Shown piece by piece: positions 36,250 to 45,503 of a DNA stretch of 64,000 nucleotides (within the stretch, counting starts at the first letter, position 1; each line of letters begins with the position of its first letter). The stretch is from Lacimicrobium alkaliphilum (GTDB taxonomy: Bacteria > Pseudomonadota > Gammaproteobacteria > Enterobacterales > Alteromonadaceae): NCBI RefSeq assembly GCF_001466725.1, contig NZ_CP013650.1, forward strand, positions 2,418,001 through 2,482,000, read 5' to 3'. The notes under the pieces were generated by a model, which saw only the letters and a program-made list of their open reading frames with translations, made no database searches and was not told where the DNA came from. The position numbers were made by a program, and so were the translations under genes.

Positions 36250-37089
36250 ATGCTGTTTTATCTGACACTTATTGTTGTGAGTTTACCTGTGGCCATTGCT
36301 ATCAGCTATGCTGTGGCCATCCTGTGGCTGTATATCCGGGTAAAACACTTTTATGGCCGCAATTACCTTCGCTTTTATAAACTCAGCCCCGCACAGCTCT
36401 GGCTTTTCTATACTGAGGTCATCCGGGCGGTAGTACTAATGAGTCTATGGCTGGTTTTTAAAAGCAATAAAAACGGTCTGCACAAGCCATCAGCGCCTGA
36501 CAAACCGGCGATACTCTGCGTACACGGGTTTCATATGAACGGCAGTTGCTTCTGGGGATTGCGTCGGAGGCTGGAACAAGCCGGGTTTGCGACCTACAGT
36601 GTCAGCCTGGGCCGCCCCTATGTGGATCCCAGCAAATATGTGGACAGCCTGCATCAGGCATTGGCGCAGACCTTTATGAATAATCAGCAACAGCCGGTAC
36701 ATCTTCTCGCTCACTCAATGGGCGGGCTGGTTTGTCGCATGTTATTGCAGCACTACCCTGAAGATAAGCACCGTATTAAGTCCATCATTACCCTCGGCAC
36801 GCCCCATCATGGCACCCAGGCGATAGGCGATTTCACCCTGCCCTGGCTCAAAGAGATGTTTCATCCACACAGCCCGCTGCTGCATCAACTGCCTGAATTC
36901 AGCCAACTGGCCCCTGAACTGCCGGTTATGACCATCGCTTCGGTTAACGATTTAGTGGTTTACCCCGCCCATCGTGCTCTGCTGAAAAACAGTACCAGAG
37001 TCAGGTTTGTCACCATCAGCCATATGGGATTATTACTGAATAGCAGAGTAAAGCGGCGGATCAGCCGCTGGTTGACCCAATCCACATAG
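36250..37089 (+). CDS. Lipase-like alpha/beta hydrolase
   Basis: 279 residues. One N-terminal membrane helix (LTLIVVSLPVAIAISYAV), then an alpha/beta hydrolase: oxyanion-region CVHGFHMNG, nucleophile S156 in LLAHSMGGLV, TLGTPHHGTQ, SVNDLVVYP (likely Asp) and TISHMGLL (likely His). The GTPHHGT segment is typical of triacylglycerol lipases and related PGAP1-like hydrolases. Substrate unknown. It would face the periplasm or cytoplasm depending on helix orientation. Confidence 0.85.
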   Translation: MLFYLTLIVVSLPVAIAISYAVAILWLYIRVKHFYGRNYLRFYKLSPAQLWLFYTEVIRAVVLMSLWLVFKSNKNGLHKPSAPDKPAILCVHGFHMNGSCFWGLRRRLEQAGFATYSVSLGRPYVDPSKYVDSLHQALAQTFMNNQQQPVHLLAHSMGGLVCRMLLQHYPEDKHRIKSIITLGTPHHGTQAIGDFTLPWLKEMFHPHSPLLHQLPEFSQLAPELPVMTIASVNDLVVYPAHRALLKNSTRVRFVTISHMGLLLNSRVKRRISRWLTQST

Positions 37090-37106
37090 ATAATTGCTCA
37101 CGGGTA

Positions 37107-38783
37107 TTAACTATTCAGTGAAGGTTGCTTGTCCTCTGCCGGTGCATCGCCGGGCTGGTTTTGTGGAAGTTCCTTCACAAAATCATCAAAGGCTTTCTGC
37201 TGATTTTCATCCAGATTGCTCTTGCTCAGAATATCCAGAGTACGCTCAGCCAGTTCCAGTTGGTCAGCATCCAGGCCTTCATCCCGATGAATGGCCACCA
37301 ATACCTTCAGAATACTCAAAGATACCCGCACATTCTTGGGTGTCAGTTGCAGCGCCTGTTCAAGGGATTTCAGTGCCGGCACTTTTTTATTCTTTTTGAA
37401 TAACTCCACCGCCATGCTGTTAAGCTGTTTGGGGGTAAAATGCACCTCTTCACGTTCAGAGGTTTCCTGCTCGATATACTTACCCACCACCTGGCTGGTA
37501 AGGCCTTCACCGCCAATCTGCTTTTTCACTTTGTCCAGCAGGCTGATAGCCTCTTCGCGTCGTCCCAGCTCATGAAAGACCTTCACCTTGTCGAGGTTAT
37601 CCTCCACCGAGGGCGTTGCTTTGAGGGTTACATGGGCATCGACGATACGCTCGGCACGGTCCCGTTCTTCTCTGGCATTGTGCACCCTGGCTTTAACCAC
37701 CACCAGTTGCTCTTTAAACTCTTCATTGCCGGCATAATTGTTCTCAAGATCAGCGATATAACGCTCTGACTGCTTAAGAATTTTGAGGGACGCCTCACCA
37801 GTCAGGGTACAGGCCAGATCAATCCCGGAGCGGATCACATTGAACAGCAGGGCCGGGGAATCATGAATGGAATTCTTGGCATATTTAGCCATGGCCTGGG
37901 TGGCCTTATACTGGCCCTGGTGATCATGGGTCAGACGGGCCAGATCCCAGAGCTTTTTATTACGTTCTATATTGCGGGGCGCCAGCTCGGCGGCCTTTTT
38001 AATTTCTTCGTAAGCCTGTTCATAGTCTTCCCGTTCGATATAATACTGCGCCAGCAAGTCATAGGTAGCAAAACGGGTCTCAACTTTGTCGGTCAGTTGC
38101 GCCAGCAGTTCTTTGATCTCCTGCATTTTATCCTGCCTGAGCAACACCTTGATAAAGCCCAGATACACCCAGGGCGCAGTATACTTTTCCATTAGCCCGC
38201 GGTAGTAAGCTTCTGCATCTTCCAGCTCACACAGGGCCAGCAGGCTTTCCCCTTTCATTCTCAGCAGTTGCATCTGATACTTTGCCAGCGCCGGGTTAAG
38301 CAGATGGCGATCGGCGTAATAAATGGCTTTCCCAAAATCCTTGTTATCCACTGCCTGATAGATGTTATACAGGGTCTTTTTGACCTCCAGCACATGAGGA
38401 AGACGCTTTTTGACCTGAGCAGGGGAAAGAGGCTTGACCCAGAAGTCATCGGGCTGCAGCTCGGCAATACTGTTGACCAGACTCTCATCGGTATCGGCGC
38501 TTAAAAATATCAGGATGGTGCGCTTGGTGACATGGCCCTTGAACTTAAGCTCCTCCAGCAGATGAAAACCATCTTTGTCGCTTTTTACATTAAAGGCGCA
38601 GATCACCACATGAAACCGTTGCTGCTCACATAACCGCAGACCAAAAAAGGCGTTTTCGGCACTTTTTACCGTGCGGATCCCCAAATCATAAAAGGTTGAC
38701 TTGAGAATGTCGTGGACCAGTGTCTGATCATCAATAATCAGCACATTCAGCGCATCTAAGTTACTTAAATCGTCTTTTTCCAT
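37107..38783 (-). CDS. Receiver-domain protein with TPR repeats, phosphoacceptor Asp missing
   Basis: 558 residues. Receiver-like domain at about 11-130: VLIIDDQTLVHDILKSTF (acidic pair), VVICAFNVKSDKDGF, ILIFLSAD and DDFWVKPLSP (conserved Lys). The position that normally holds the phosphorylated Asp is A63 (codon GCC at 38597-38595). The remainder is TPR-like helices (AEAYYRGLMEKY, LLAQYYIEREDYEQAYEEIKKA, ALKSLEQALQLTPKNVRV). The family occurs in marine gammaproteobacteria without a defined role; a phosphorylation-independent adaptor is suggested. Confidence 0.88.
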   Translation of the reverse strand: MEKDDLSNLDALNVLIIDDQTLVHDILKSTFYDLGIRTVKSAENAFFGLRLCEQQRFHVVICAFNVKSDKDGFHLLEELKFKGHVTKRTILIFLSADTDESLVNSIAELQPDDFWVKPLSPAQVKKRLPHVLEVKKTLYNIYQAVDNKDFGKAIYYADRHLLNPALAKYQMQLLRMKGESLLALCELEDAEAYYRGLMEKYTAPWVYLGFIKVLLRQDKMQEIKELLAQLTDKVETRFATYDLLAQYYIEREDYEQAYEEIKKAAELAPRNIERNKKLWDLARLTHDHQGQYKATQAMAKYAKNSIHDSPALLFNVIRSGIDLACTLTGEASLKILKQSERYIADLENNYAGNEEFKEQLVVVKARVHNAREERDRAERIVDAHVTLKATPSVEDNLDKVKVFHELGRREEAISLLDKVKKQIGGEGLTSQVVGKYIEQETSEREEVHFTPKQLNSMAVELFKKNKKVPALKSLEQALQLTPKNVRVSLSILKVLVAIHRDEGLDADQLELAERTLDILSKSNLDENQQKAFDDFVKELPQNQPGDAPAEDKQPSLNS

Positions 38784-39006
38784 TATTAACCACAGTGATT
38801 ATTCGCCAAAATCTGTCACTACATGCATCGGTCTGCACTGTAGAAGCCTAACCAGAATAGTATTGTCTGCCCGCAGTAAATGCCAGATCTGTACTGCAGT
38901 TAAATAATGACGTTGTCACCCGGAGCCTCAAACTTGACACAAGTCAGATCTATAACCTAGTTCTTAGCGTACAATATGGGTTGTAATCCAGAGTGGAGAT
39001 AGTAAT

Positions 39007-40479
39007 TTGCGTTACCCATGGATAGACGAAGCAAACAAGGTCTTTAGTGGAGTGTTAGTCGCTCAGGTTGCAATAGCTTTTGCTATTGCTGCTTACACTG
39101 ACACTTGGTTATGGGCGATGATGATAGGCATTCCCACTGCAGCTCTACCCCTCATTTTAATTTACACTCAGCCTCAGGCTCAGATGACACGCTATGCCGT
39201 CGCTATAGCTGTCCAACTGCTTACAGCCCTGCACATTCAGCAAAGCTTTGGCCTGACAGAAATACATTTCGAAATCTTCACATTACTGGCATTTTTAGTT
39301 TATTACCGTGACTGGAAAACTATTCTTATCAGCACCACCACTGTCGCAATTCATCACATAAGTTTTTTCTTTTTACAGAGTAACAGCGCTGGTGTGTACA
39401 TCTTCGAGGAGGGTCATCTGACTATAGGAATATTGCTCATTCACGCCTTCTTCGCCATTGCGGAAGGAGCTGTATTGTCGGTGATCGCCAAACGCAGTTT
39501 TAAGGAGGCTCATACCTCTCTTATTCTGAGCAACACTATTACCCACATTCAAAATCGTGAAGGAATAATAGATCTCCAACGACCCATAGACCCAGGTTTA
39601 ACGGAATTCTCAACGCTTATTGGCGGCATCCGCAAGGTTCTTGATGAATCGTTTGCAGTATCAGAGCAATTAATTGGTGCAACAGGTGCCATCTATCAGC
39701 AACAACAGCGTCTCAATGAGCTTAGCAAATCGACCAGTCAGCAAGTCGATACTATAGCCAGCTCAATGCAGCAAATGACGAATTCCAATCAACAGATAGC
39801 ATCATCATCCTCAGAATCGGCAGAGGAAACGACTGCGGCAGCAACAGCAGCCACCCAGGCTGGTGAAAATATCAACAATGCCAGTCACAAGGTCCGTTCT
39901 GTGCATCAGGCATTGAGCAAAATGTCAGAGAGAATCGGGTCTCTCAACCAGCAATGTGAGAAAATCAGCAGAGTAACCGTCACCATTAAAACCATCGCGG
40001 AACAGACAAATCTCCTGGCACTAAATGCGGCCATCGAGTCTGCCCGGGCTGGTGAACATGGCAGGGGTTTTTCCGTTGTCGCCGATGAAGTACGCCAACT
40101 TTCAATGAAAACACAAAACAGTACTGAGGAAATTGAGACTGTCAGTAAAACACTGATAGATCAGACGAAAGATTCGGTTGAACAAATGCAGCAAGTCCTG
40201 GAACTCATTAATGAGACTGTATCCCAGTCTGCAAAAGCAGATAAAGCCTTTAATGACGTCAGTCATCGTATAACTGAAATCGAGCGCAACATACTCTCAG
40301 TATCGTCGGCAAGTGAACAACAGGCAAACACGTCAGATAATGTATCACTAGCCACACAAGCTTTACTGAACAACATCAGCGATAGCTCAGCGCTGAATCA
40401 GGAAATTTTTAACGATTTCCAGCAGCTTCGAAAAAGCTCCGAGAGCCTTGAAAAGGCCCTCTCCAGGCTGAAAATATGA
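39007..40479 (+). CDS. Methyl-accepting chemotaxis protein with integral membrane sensor
   Basis: 490 residues. The first 165 residues hold five to six hydrophobic helices with very short loops and no periplasmic ligand domain. No HAMP domain is obvious. The cytoplasmic part is a long coiled coil with the conserved signalling tip ([20 protein letters not shown], then [16 protein letters not shown]; about 329-370). Start is TTG 39007 with GGAGAT upstream; there is no nearby in-frame ATG. It overlaps the DUF6436 gene by four bases. The gene is less GC-rich than its neighbours, hinting at acquisition. Confidence 0.9.
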   Translation: MRYPWIDEANKVFSGVLVAQVAIAFAIAAYTDTWLWAMMIGIPTAALPLILIYTQPQAQMTRYAVAIAVQLLTALHIQQSFGLTEIHFEIFTLLAFLVYYRDWKTILISTTTVAIHHISFFFLQSNSAGVYIFEEGHLTIGILLIHAFFAIAEGAVLSVIAKRSFKEAHTSLILSNTITHIQNREGIIDLQRPIDPGLTEFSTLIGGIRKVLDESFAVSEQLIGATGAIYQQQQRLNELSKSTSQQVDTIASSMQQMTNSNQQIASSSSESAEETTAAATAATQAGENINNASHKVRSVHQALSKMSERIGSLNQQCEKISRVTVTIKTIAEQTNLLALNAAIESARAGEHGRGFSVVADEVRQLSMKTQNSTEEIETVSKTLIDQTKDSVEQMQQVLELINETVSQSAKADKAFNDVSHRITEIERNILSVSSASEQQANTSDNVSLATQALLNNISDSSALNQEIFNDFQQLRKSSESLEKALSRLKI

Positions 40480-40988
40480 AACCTCAGTCCTGGGCGTTTT
40501 TGCTTATCTGGGCGGGTATTTTACTGGGCACATTAGTATTAATGTCACGCTGGCAACTGGTCGACTACGATCCTAATGGCATGTTGCTGGATAAGGAACA
40601 CAGCACCGGGCTGGCTAAAAAACTGGCTAAGCTCAGTGATAATAACCGTTCTACCGCTATTCACATCACAGATAGCGACTGTTTTTGCAATCTGATAAGC
40701 CAGAGCCATCGGCAGCAGGTCAGTCAGTTATTAAAAGATTATGGTTACAGCAACAAATCAATTAATCTTTCTGATTTTGACGAACTCAGACAATGGATCA
40801 CCGCGGTTCCAAGTATCATCTTATTTGATGCCGATAGTAACCTGACGTTTATCGGACCATACTCGACTGGTCTCAGATGCAGCGCGGGAAAAGGTTTAAT
40901 TGAAAGCTGGCTGACATCCTCCATCGATACTCAGGGTTTAGGTCCAACCGTCATCTCTGAAGCAAAAGGATGTTATTGCCCGGCCTGA
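40476..40988 (+). CDS. DUF6436-type membrane-anchored thioredoxin-like protein
   Basis: 170 residues: one N-terminal membrane helix ([16 protein letters not shown]), then a soluble domain with DSDCFCNL (about 68-75), a thioredoxin-like [18 protein letters not shown] and a terminal GCYCPA. Two CxC pairs suggest a redox or metal role. The fold is inferred; function unknown. It is translationally coupled (ATGA) to the chemoreceptor gene, so a partner role is possible. Confidence 0.75.
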   Translation: MKPQSWAFLLIWAGILLGTLVLMSRWQLVDYDPNGMLLDKEHSTGLAKKLAKLSDNNRSTAIHITDSDCFCNLISQSHRQQVSQLLKDYGYSNKSINLSDFDELRQWITAVPSIILFDADSNLTFIGPYSTGLRCSAGKGLIESWLTSSIDTQGLGPTVISEAKGCYCPA

Positions 40989-41195
40989 CTTACTCTGGAC
41001 TCTGATAAGGTCACTGAGAACATTTCATGGTATTCCAACATCCTCTTGATTTGTTCCGACCCGATAAATCAACAGGTTGACTGGGTATTTTTTAAGCGAC
41101 ACGGATGCCATTGCTTTTCCCTTCATGTATAATCCGCCGACTTTTCAGGGGCCACTGACTTGCCTGCCCCAGCAGCCACAGAACAGCGAGATGAC

Positions 41196-42614
41196 ATGAG
41201 TGTAGAGACCTTTAATCCCAAACAAACCACCACCCTGGAAACGCCCAAAAAAGTGATGGCAGATAATGCCGCCAGAGAGGGCCAGACCATGGATATTGGG
41301 GCGGGTAATCGCATCGGTTTTATCTCGCTGGGCTGCCCGAAAAACCTGGTGGATTCGGAGCGCATTCTCACTCAGCTGCGCACCGAAGGTTATGATGTGG
41401 TGAATACCTACAACGATGCCGATCTGGTGATCGTGAATACCTGTGGCTTTATTGATTCGGCGGTGCAGGAGTCACTGGATACCATAGGTGAAGCCCTGAA
41501 CGAAAACGGCAAGGTCATTGTGACCGGCTGTCTGGGCGTAAAAGAAGATGAAATTCGTGAAGTACACCCCAATGTACTGGCCATTACCGGCCCTCATGCC
41601 TATGAGACCGTGGTGGAACAGGTACATGATTACCTGCCCAGGCCTGAACATAATTCCTTTGAACACCTGGTGCCCGATCATGGGGTTAAACTCACGCCCC
41701 GGCACTTCGCTTACCTTAAGATTTCCGAGGGCTGCAACCATCGCTGTACTTTTTGCATTATTCCCTCAATGCGCGGTGATTTAGTCAGCCGCCCCATAGG
41801 CGAGGTGCTGGATGAAGCCCAGCGCCTTAAAGTCGCCGGGGTCAAAGAGCTGCTGGTGATCTCACAGGACACCAGTGCCTATGGTGTAGATGTGAAAAAC
41901 CGTACCGGTTTCTGGAACGGTATGCCGGTTAAAACCGGTATGACAGAGCTGTGTGAAAAACTCGGCGAGATGGGGATCTGGGTCAGACTGCATTATGTAT
42001 ACCCCTACCCTTCAGTGGACAAGGTGATTCCACTGATGGCTGCAGGTAAAGTGCTGCCCTACCTGGATATTCCGCTGCAACATGCCAGCCCCAGAATATT
42101 GAAACTGATGAAACGCCCGGCCGCTGCCGAGCGCACCCTTGAGCGTATCCTCAAATGGCGTGAGATCTGCCCTGAACTGGTGATCCGCTCCACCTTTATT
42201 GTTGGCTTCCCCGGCGAAACCGAAGAAGACTTTCAGATGCTGCTGGATTTCCTCGATGCCGCTCAGCTTGACCGTGTGGGCTGCTTTAAATACTCCGATG
42301 TGGACGGCGCTAAAGCCAATGAACTGCCCGATGCCGTGCCGGAGTCGGTTAAAGAAGAACGCTTTGAACGCTTTATGCTAAAACAACAGGCCATCAGCGC
42401 GGCCAAACTGCAAAAACGCATCGGCCAACAGATGGATGTATTGATTGATGAAGTGGACGAAGAAGGCGCCATCGGGCGCAGCTACGCCGATGCCCCGGAA
42501 ATTGACGGCATGGTGTACTTAAACGGTGACACTGAACTCAAACCCGGCGATCTGGTCACCGTCACCATAGAGCATGCCGATGAATATGATCTATGGGGCA
42601 GCCGGGTTGTCTGA
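41196..42614 (+). CDS. rimO: Ribosomal protein S12 methylthiotransferase
   Basis: 472 residues from ATG 41196 ([10 protein letters not shown]), GCGAG upstream; the further TTG at 41160 is less likely. MTTase N-terminal domain ([33 protein letters not shown]), radical SAM core with [11 protein letters not shown], and C-terminal TRAM domain (about 410-472). RimO adds a methylthio group to Asp89 of S12 with two [4Fe-4S] clusters. Normal for the family apart from a 35-residue unconserved N-terminal extension. Confidence 0.96.
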   Translation: MSVETFNPKQTTTLETPKKVMADNAAREGQTMDIGAGNRIGFISLGCPKNLVDSERILTQLRTEGYDVVNTYNDADLVIVNTCGFIDSAVQESLDTIGEALNENGKVIVTGCLGVKEDEIREVHPNVLAITGPHAYETVVEQVHDYLPRPEHNSFEHLVPDHGVKLTPRHFAYLKISEGCNHRCTFCIIPSMRGDLVSRPIGEVLDEAQRLKVAGVKELLVISQDTSAYGVDVKNRTGFWNGMPVKTGMTELCEKLGEMGIWVRLHYVYPYPSVDKVIPLMAAGKVLPYLDIPLQHASPRILKLMKRPAAAERTLERILKWREICPELVIRSTFIVGFPGETEEDFQMLLDFLDAAQLDRVGCFKYSDVDGAKANELPDAVPESVKEERFERFMLKQQAISAAKLQKRIGQQMDVLIDEVDEEGAIGRSYADAPEIDGMVYLNGDTELKPGDLVTVTIEHADEYDLWGSRVV

Positions 42615-42617
42615 GCC

Positions 42618-43517
42618 TTATGCACCGCGCTTAGCGGCAAATGCAGTCAGTGTATTAAAGGTACGCTGATTGTTGTCGCTGGCAAAAGCGATAAAAGGAC
42701 AATAACCTTGCCATGCCTGAGTATCTGAGATTTCTGTACTGGCAATTTTATCTCTTAATTGTTGATAAACTTGCTGCAAATGCTGATGAAACAACCCAAA
42801 TTCTCTTGGTACGTCGGTGAAATACCAGCGATAACAATAATACTCCAGGTACTCGTACATCAAATCATGACTTTCCTTGTGGGCGCTGTAATGTTCCCCT
42901 CGCTGGGCAAAAGGCACTTCATTGATAAACCTGGCCCGTCTGACCAGACGCATGGCGTGCACTTCCCTGATGCAGTAAATATAGGAGAGCATATAAGTTA
43001 CCAACGCTGACAGATCGGCACCCAGATAATTTTGTACCAGCTTCTCATCATAAACGCCCATCTGTATGCCCTGACATAGTTTTTCCGCTTCATTTAGTCC
43101 TTTACGCAATGAATCCCGATCAATATTCAGCTTCTCAGAAAGCCGCTTCCACTCAGCCAGTTCGACGCCTTTAAATTTTACATCCGGTGCCCCAAACATC
43201 GCTAATATAGAGCCAAGTACTGCAATATGTTGTTGACCTTTATCACGCTCGAGGAGTCTGAGCTGAATCTGATTAAATTGGTTGATTGCCTGAATGGGAT
43301 TACTGACATCACTTAATCGCCAGTCACCGGAAGATTTTTTGCCTAAACGCTTTTCCCCCTGACCTTTCCATAGCAGACCTATGGCTTGCAGGGTATTGCT
43401 CTCCCGATTGAGCTGAATATTCTGATACAGTGTTCTGAGGGTCGCAAAAAGCGCAAAAGTTGCAGAAATACTGACTGCCAATGCCGGTAAATAGGCCGTT
43501 CCCTTATCAAGGTACAT
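42618..43517 (-). CDS. Hypothetical membrane-anchored protein, probably the main part of a broken gene
   Basis: 299 residues as read from ATG 43517. The frame is open further upstream to 43655 (DGLARTFHWYGVPLEGRQ, then a helix VVPLVLLSLWLI) without a standard start codon, so the true N-terminus is upstream (see 43518-43777). A second hydrophobic helix (LPALAVSISATFALFATL) precedes a helical soluble part with RESNTLQAI and GVYDEKLVQNYLGADL, reminiscent of DUF4760 proteins. No function is known. It ends four bases after rimO, convergent. Confidence 0.6.
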   Translation of the reverse strand: MYLDKGTAYLPALAVSISATFALFATLRTLYQNIQLNRESNTLQAIGLLWKGQGEKRLGKKSSGDWRLSDVSNPIQAINQFNQIQLRLLERDKGQQHIAVLGSILAMFGAPDVKFKGVELAEWKRLSEKLNIDRDSLRKGLNEAEKLCQGIQMGVYDEKLVQNYLGADLSALVTYMLSYIYCIREVHAMRLVRRARFINEVPFAQRGEHYSAHKESHDLMYEYLEYYCYRWYFTDVPREFGLFHQHLQQVYQQLRDKIASTEISDTQAWQGYCPFIAFASDNNQRTFNTLTAFAAKRGA

Positions 43518-43777
43518 TTTTATCAGCCACAGACTAAGTAAAACTAATGGTACTACCAGCCAGTACTTATTTAACGTCTGTCGCCCTTCTAAAGGAACAC
43601 CATACCAGTGGAAGGTTCTGGCCAGGCCATCTTCATCATTACTGATATCAGGGGGTGGTTAAGATTAAAACTATGAAAGCTGTAGGCTTTTTTTAAGGAT
43701 GGAGGGTTGCGCTCGTCCATGAGTACGGGTCAGATTTCCAGTACATCCCCGCCCTGGGGCATATAAAAGTGTTTCAT
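43518..43777 (-). pseudogene. Displaced N-terminal part of the 42618-43517 gene
   Basis: From ATG 43777, with a strong AAAGGTGA ribosome binding site, the frame reads MKHFYMPQGGDVLEI and stops at TGA (43732-43730). It then continues PVLMDERNPPSLKKAYSF up to NHP, where adding one base to the GGGGG run (43651-43655) joins DISNDEDGLARTFHWYG in the downstream frame. So a one-base deletion and perhaps a nonsense codon separate this start from the body. If the TGA is genuine, ATG 43720 is the alternative start but lacks a ribosome binding site. Confidence 0.5.
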
Positions 43778-43849
43778 TTTTTCACCTTTTATCATTTAGC
43801 TACTACCTAACAATACGCCAGAAACCCCTGAAGATAAAGCTCCGGGTAT

Positions 43850-44299
43850 TTATTTAAATTTGGTGGTGTCAAGTATCACCGGCCCGGGACCTTCCGCCGC
43901 CAGCTTATCATCAGGGTTATAAACCGGACATTTACCCATCGACAGGCAGCCACAACCTATGCAGCCGGTCAGTAAATCACGCAAGCGCTGCAAATAATCA
44001 ATCCTGTCACTTAATTGCCGATACCAGCCAGAGGATAACGCCTGCCAGTCCTTTTTATCCGGGGCTCTGTGTTTGGGCAACGCCGAAAAGGCCTGCTGAA
44101 TTTCCGCCAGGGTGATGCCCATTTTCTGCGCCGCCTTGATCACCGCCACCCTTCTCAGTACATCTGCACTGTAACGGCGCTGATTGCCACTGTTGCGACT
44201 GGAGTATATTAACCCTTTGCTTTCATAAAAATGCAGCGCCGATACCCTGACACCACAGCGCTTTGCCACCTGCCCGACACTGAGATCCTGAGCTTGCAT
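43850..44299 (-). CDS. soxR: Redox-sensing MerR-family activator SoxR
   Basis: 149 residues. MerR helix-turn-helix (VGQVAKRCGVRVSALHFYES), dimer helix, and the [2Fe-2S] motif C113-C116-C118-C124 (CIGCGCLSMGKC), diagnostic of SoxR. Oxidation of the cluster by redox-cycling compounds activates the target promoter. Its divergent intergenic region carries a SoxR site with a 19-bp spacer (44319-44349), so it controls the peptide/VOC operon and probably itself. No soxS is present, the usual state outside enterics. Confidence 0.95.
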   Translation of the reverse strand: MQAQDLSVGQVAKRCGVRVSALHFYESKGLIYSSRNSGNQRRYSADVLRRVAVIKAAQKMGITLAEIQQAFSALPKHRAPDKKDWQALSSGWYRQLSDRIDYLQRLRDLLTGCIGCGCLSMGKCPVYNPDDKLAAEGPGPVILDTTKFK

Positions 44300-44318
44300 A
44301 TTTTCTCCTTAAAAAGTC

Positions 44319-44349
44319 TTTACCTTAACTTAACTTGAGGTTTTAGCAT
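44319..44349 (+). promoter_or_regulatory. SoxR-controlled promoter
   Basis: -35 TTTACC (44319-44324), 19-base spacer, -10 TAGCAT (44344-44349). The spacer and -35 contain CCTTAACTTAACTTGAGG, close to the SoxR site CCTCAAGTTAACTTGAGG. The overlong spacer is the hallmark of MerR-family activation. Confidence 0.88.
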
Positions 44350-44378
44350 AACCCAGGACTTAACAAAAGGAGAAAGCT

Positions 44379-44477
44379 ATGCAAACCGAAAGAACCCACT
44401 CTGCACCTGCTGGCCGGCTCAGCCGTTACTGGAAAAACTACTGCCACCTGTTCAATCAGACCATGTATTTCAAATAA
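44379..44477 (+). CDS. 32-residue peptide under SoxR control
   Basis: ATG 44379 to TAA 44477, 32 residues (MQTERTHSAPAGRLSRYWKN, ending NQTMYFK). AAAGGAGAAAG lies at ideal distance. It starts about 25 bases after the SoxR-type -10 element and is followed, 11 bases later, by the VOC gene, so it is the first cistron of the operon. Basic, with one Cys and several aromatics; no signal or membrane segment. I know of no family. A leader peptide is the alternative. Confidence 0.6.
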   Translation: MQTERTHSAPAGRLSRYWKNYCHLFNQTMYFK

Positions 44478-44488
44478 GGAGAATCAGC

Positions 44489-44908
44489 ATGTTACAGCTA
44501 GAACATTTGAATCTGGTGGTCAGAGATATCGAAAACAGCCTTACTTTTTACCGCGCCGCGTTTCCACACTGGCGTATTCGCGGTGAAGGCAAAGCCGACT
44601 GGTATGGAACCCCCAGAAATTGGGTACACTTTGGTGATGACTACCAGTATCTGACCCTGAATGACAATGGCACAGGTGAAAACCGCGATCTGAAAAGCAA
44701 CAGTATAGGCCTGGCTCATTTTGCTTATATTACCGAGGATCTGGACGCCATAGTTCGGCGACTGGCCGAAGCGGGATTTAGTCCGGCCAAAGCTGGCAGT
44801 GAGGATCCTTACCGCAAAAATATCTACTTTATTGACAATGATGGCTTTGAAGTTGAATTTGTTGAATATCTGAGTGATATCCCCGGCGAACGGAACTTAT
44901 ATCGTTAA
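44489..44908 (+). CDS. VOC (glyoxalase/bleomycin-resistance) superfamily protein
   Basis: 139 residues with two beta-alpha-beta-beta-beta modules: LEHLNLVVRDIENSLTFYRA and GLAHFAYITEDLDAIVRRLA, ending in YFIDNDGFEVEFVEYL. Candidate metal residues H5, E-type in the second module and E at the C-terminal strand. VOC proteins are lyases, dioxygenases or drug-binding proteins. SoxR control and the excellent GGAGAATC site point to a role against redox-active compounds. Confidence 0.88.
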   Translation: MLQLEHLNLVVRDIENSLTFYRAAFPHWRIRGEGKADWYGTPRNWVHFGDDYQYLTLNDNGTGENRDLKSNSIGLAHFAYITEDLDAIVRRLAEAGFSPAKAGSEDPYRKNIYFIDNDGFEVEFVEYLSDIPGERNLYR

Positions 44909-44993
44909 AGCAGGACATTTAATCCTGTAAATGATTGAATTGCCGAAACGGCTTACTTTAGAATAAAACGAAGTTCAACCTGCGGATAAGATT

Positions 44994-45422
44994 TTGCCTT
45001 CAGGCTTTAAGAATCAGCCTATTGCGTTACTGGCGCTGTTGTTACTGCTGTTTAACCTGACAGTAGCGCCGCTATCGGCATCCCGCACCCTTTCAGCCGC
45101 ACAGGCGTATGCCAGCGACGACAAGGTACTGATTTGTACCGGGCGGGATATGAAATGGGTGGATATGGCCGCATCTCTGAGCCGGGGCCAGTTCGTTTTT
45201 GTCGACCCGCCGGAACAACTCCCGGAGCCCTTGCAACAGGTAGAATGCAGCGCCGGATTGTTGCTCGACAACCACGATATTATGGCCGGCAACACTGCGC
45301 TCATCGCTTCACAGAAAATAACCCTGAGGGCATTCAGTCTTTTTTCCAGTGCTACCCTCAATGACAGGTACAACAACGCGCTGTCCCGCGCACCTCCTTT
45401 TGTATTCAGGCTTTTCCCATAA
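44994..45422 (+). CDS. Small exported hypothetical protein, copper-receptor neighbour
   Basis: 142 residues from TTG 44994, no better start seen. A hydrophobic N-terminus (IALLALLLLLFNLTVAPLSA) is a signal peptide or anchor. Mature part has VLICTGRDMKWVDM and QVECSAGLLLDN, two Cys that might bind a metal or form a disulphide. Size, layout and position before a copper TonB receptor recall DUF2946-type proteins, but I cannot confirm that family. Confidence 0.6.
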   Translation: MPSGFKNQPIALLALLLLLFNLTVAPLSASRTLSAAQAYASDDKVLICTGRDMKWVDMAASLSRGQFVFVDPPEQLPEPLQQVECSAGLLLDNHDIMAGNTALIASQKITLRAFSLFSSATLNDRYNNALSRAPPFVFRLFP

Positions 45423-45503
45423 TCGCCTGATCACACTGCTGCATCAGGCCCGAGTTTAACCAGCCGGATTAGTCTTTAATCCGGCCAGCCTGAAGTTATT
45501 ACA

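Noticed and set aside
43730..43732. TGA read as selenocysteine
   Set aside because: No SECIS-like hairpin follows at once and the host gene is also frameshifted, so a plain lesion or short upstream peptide is simpler.
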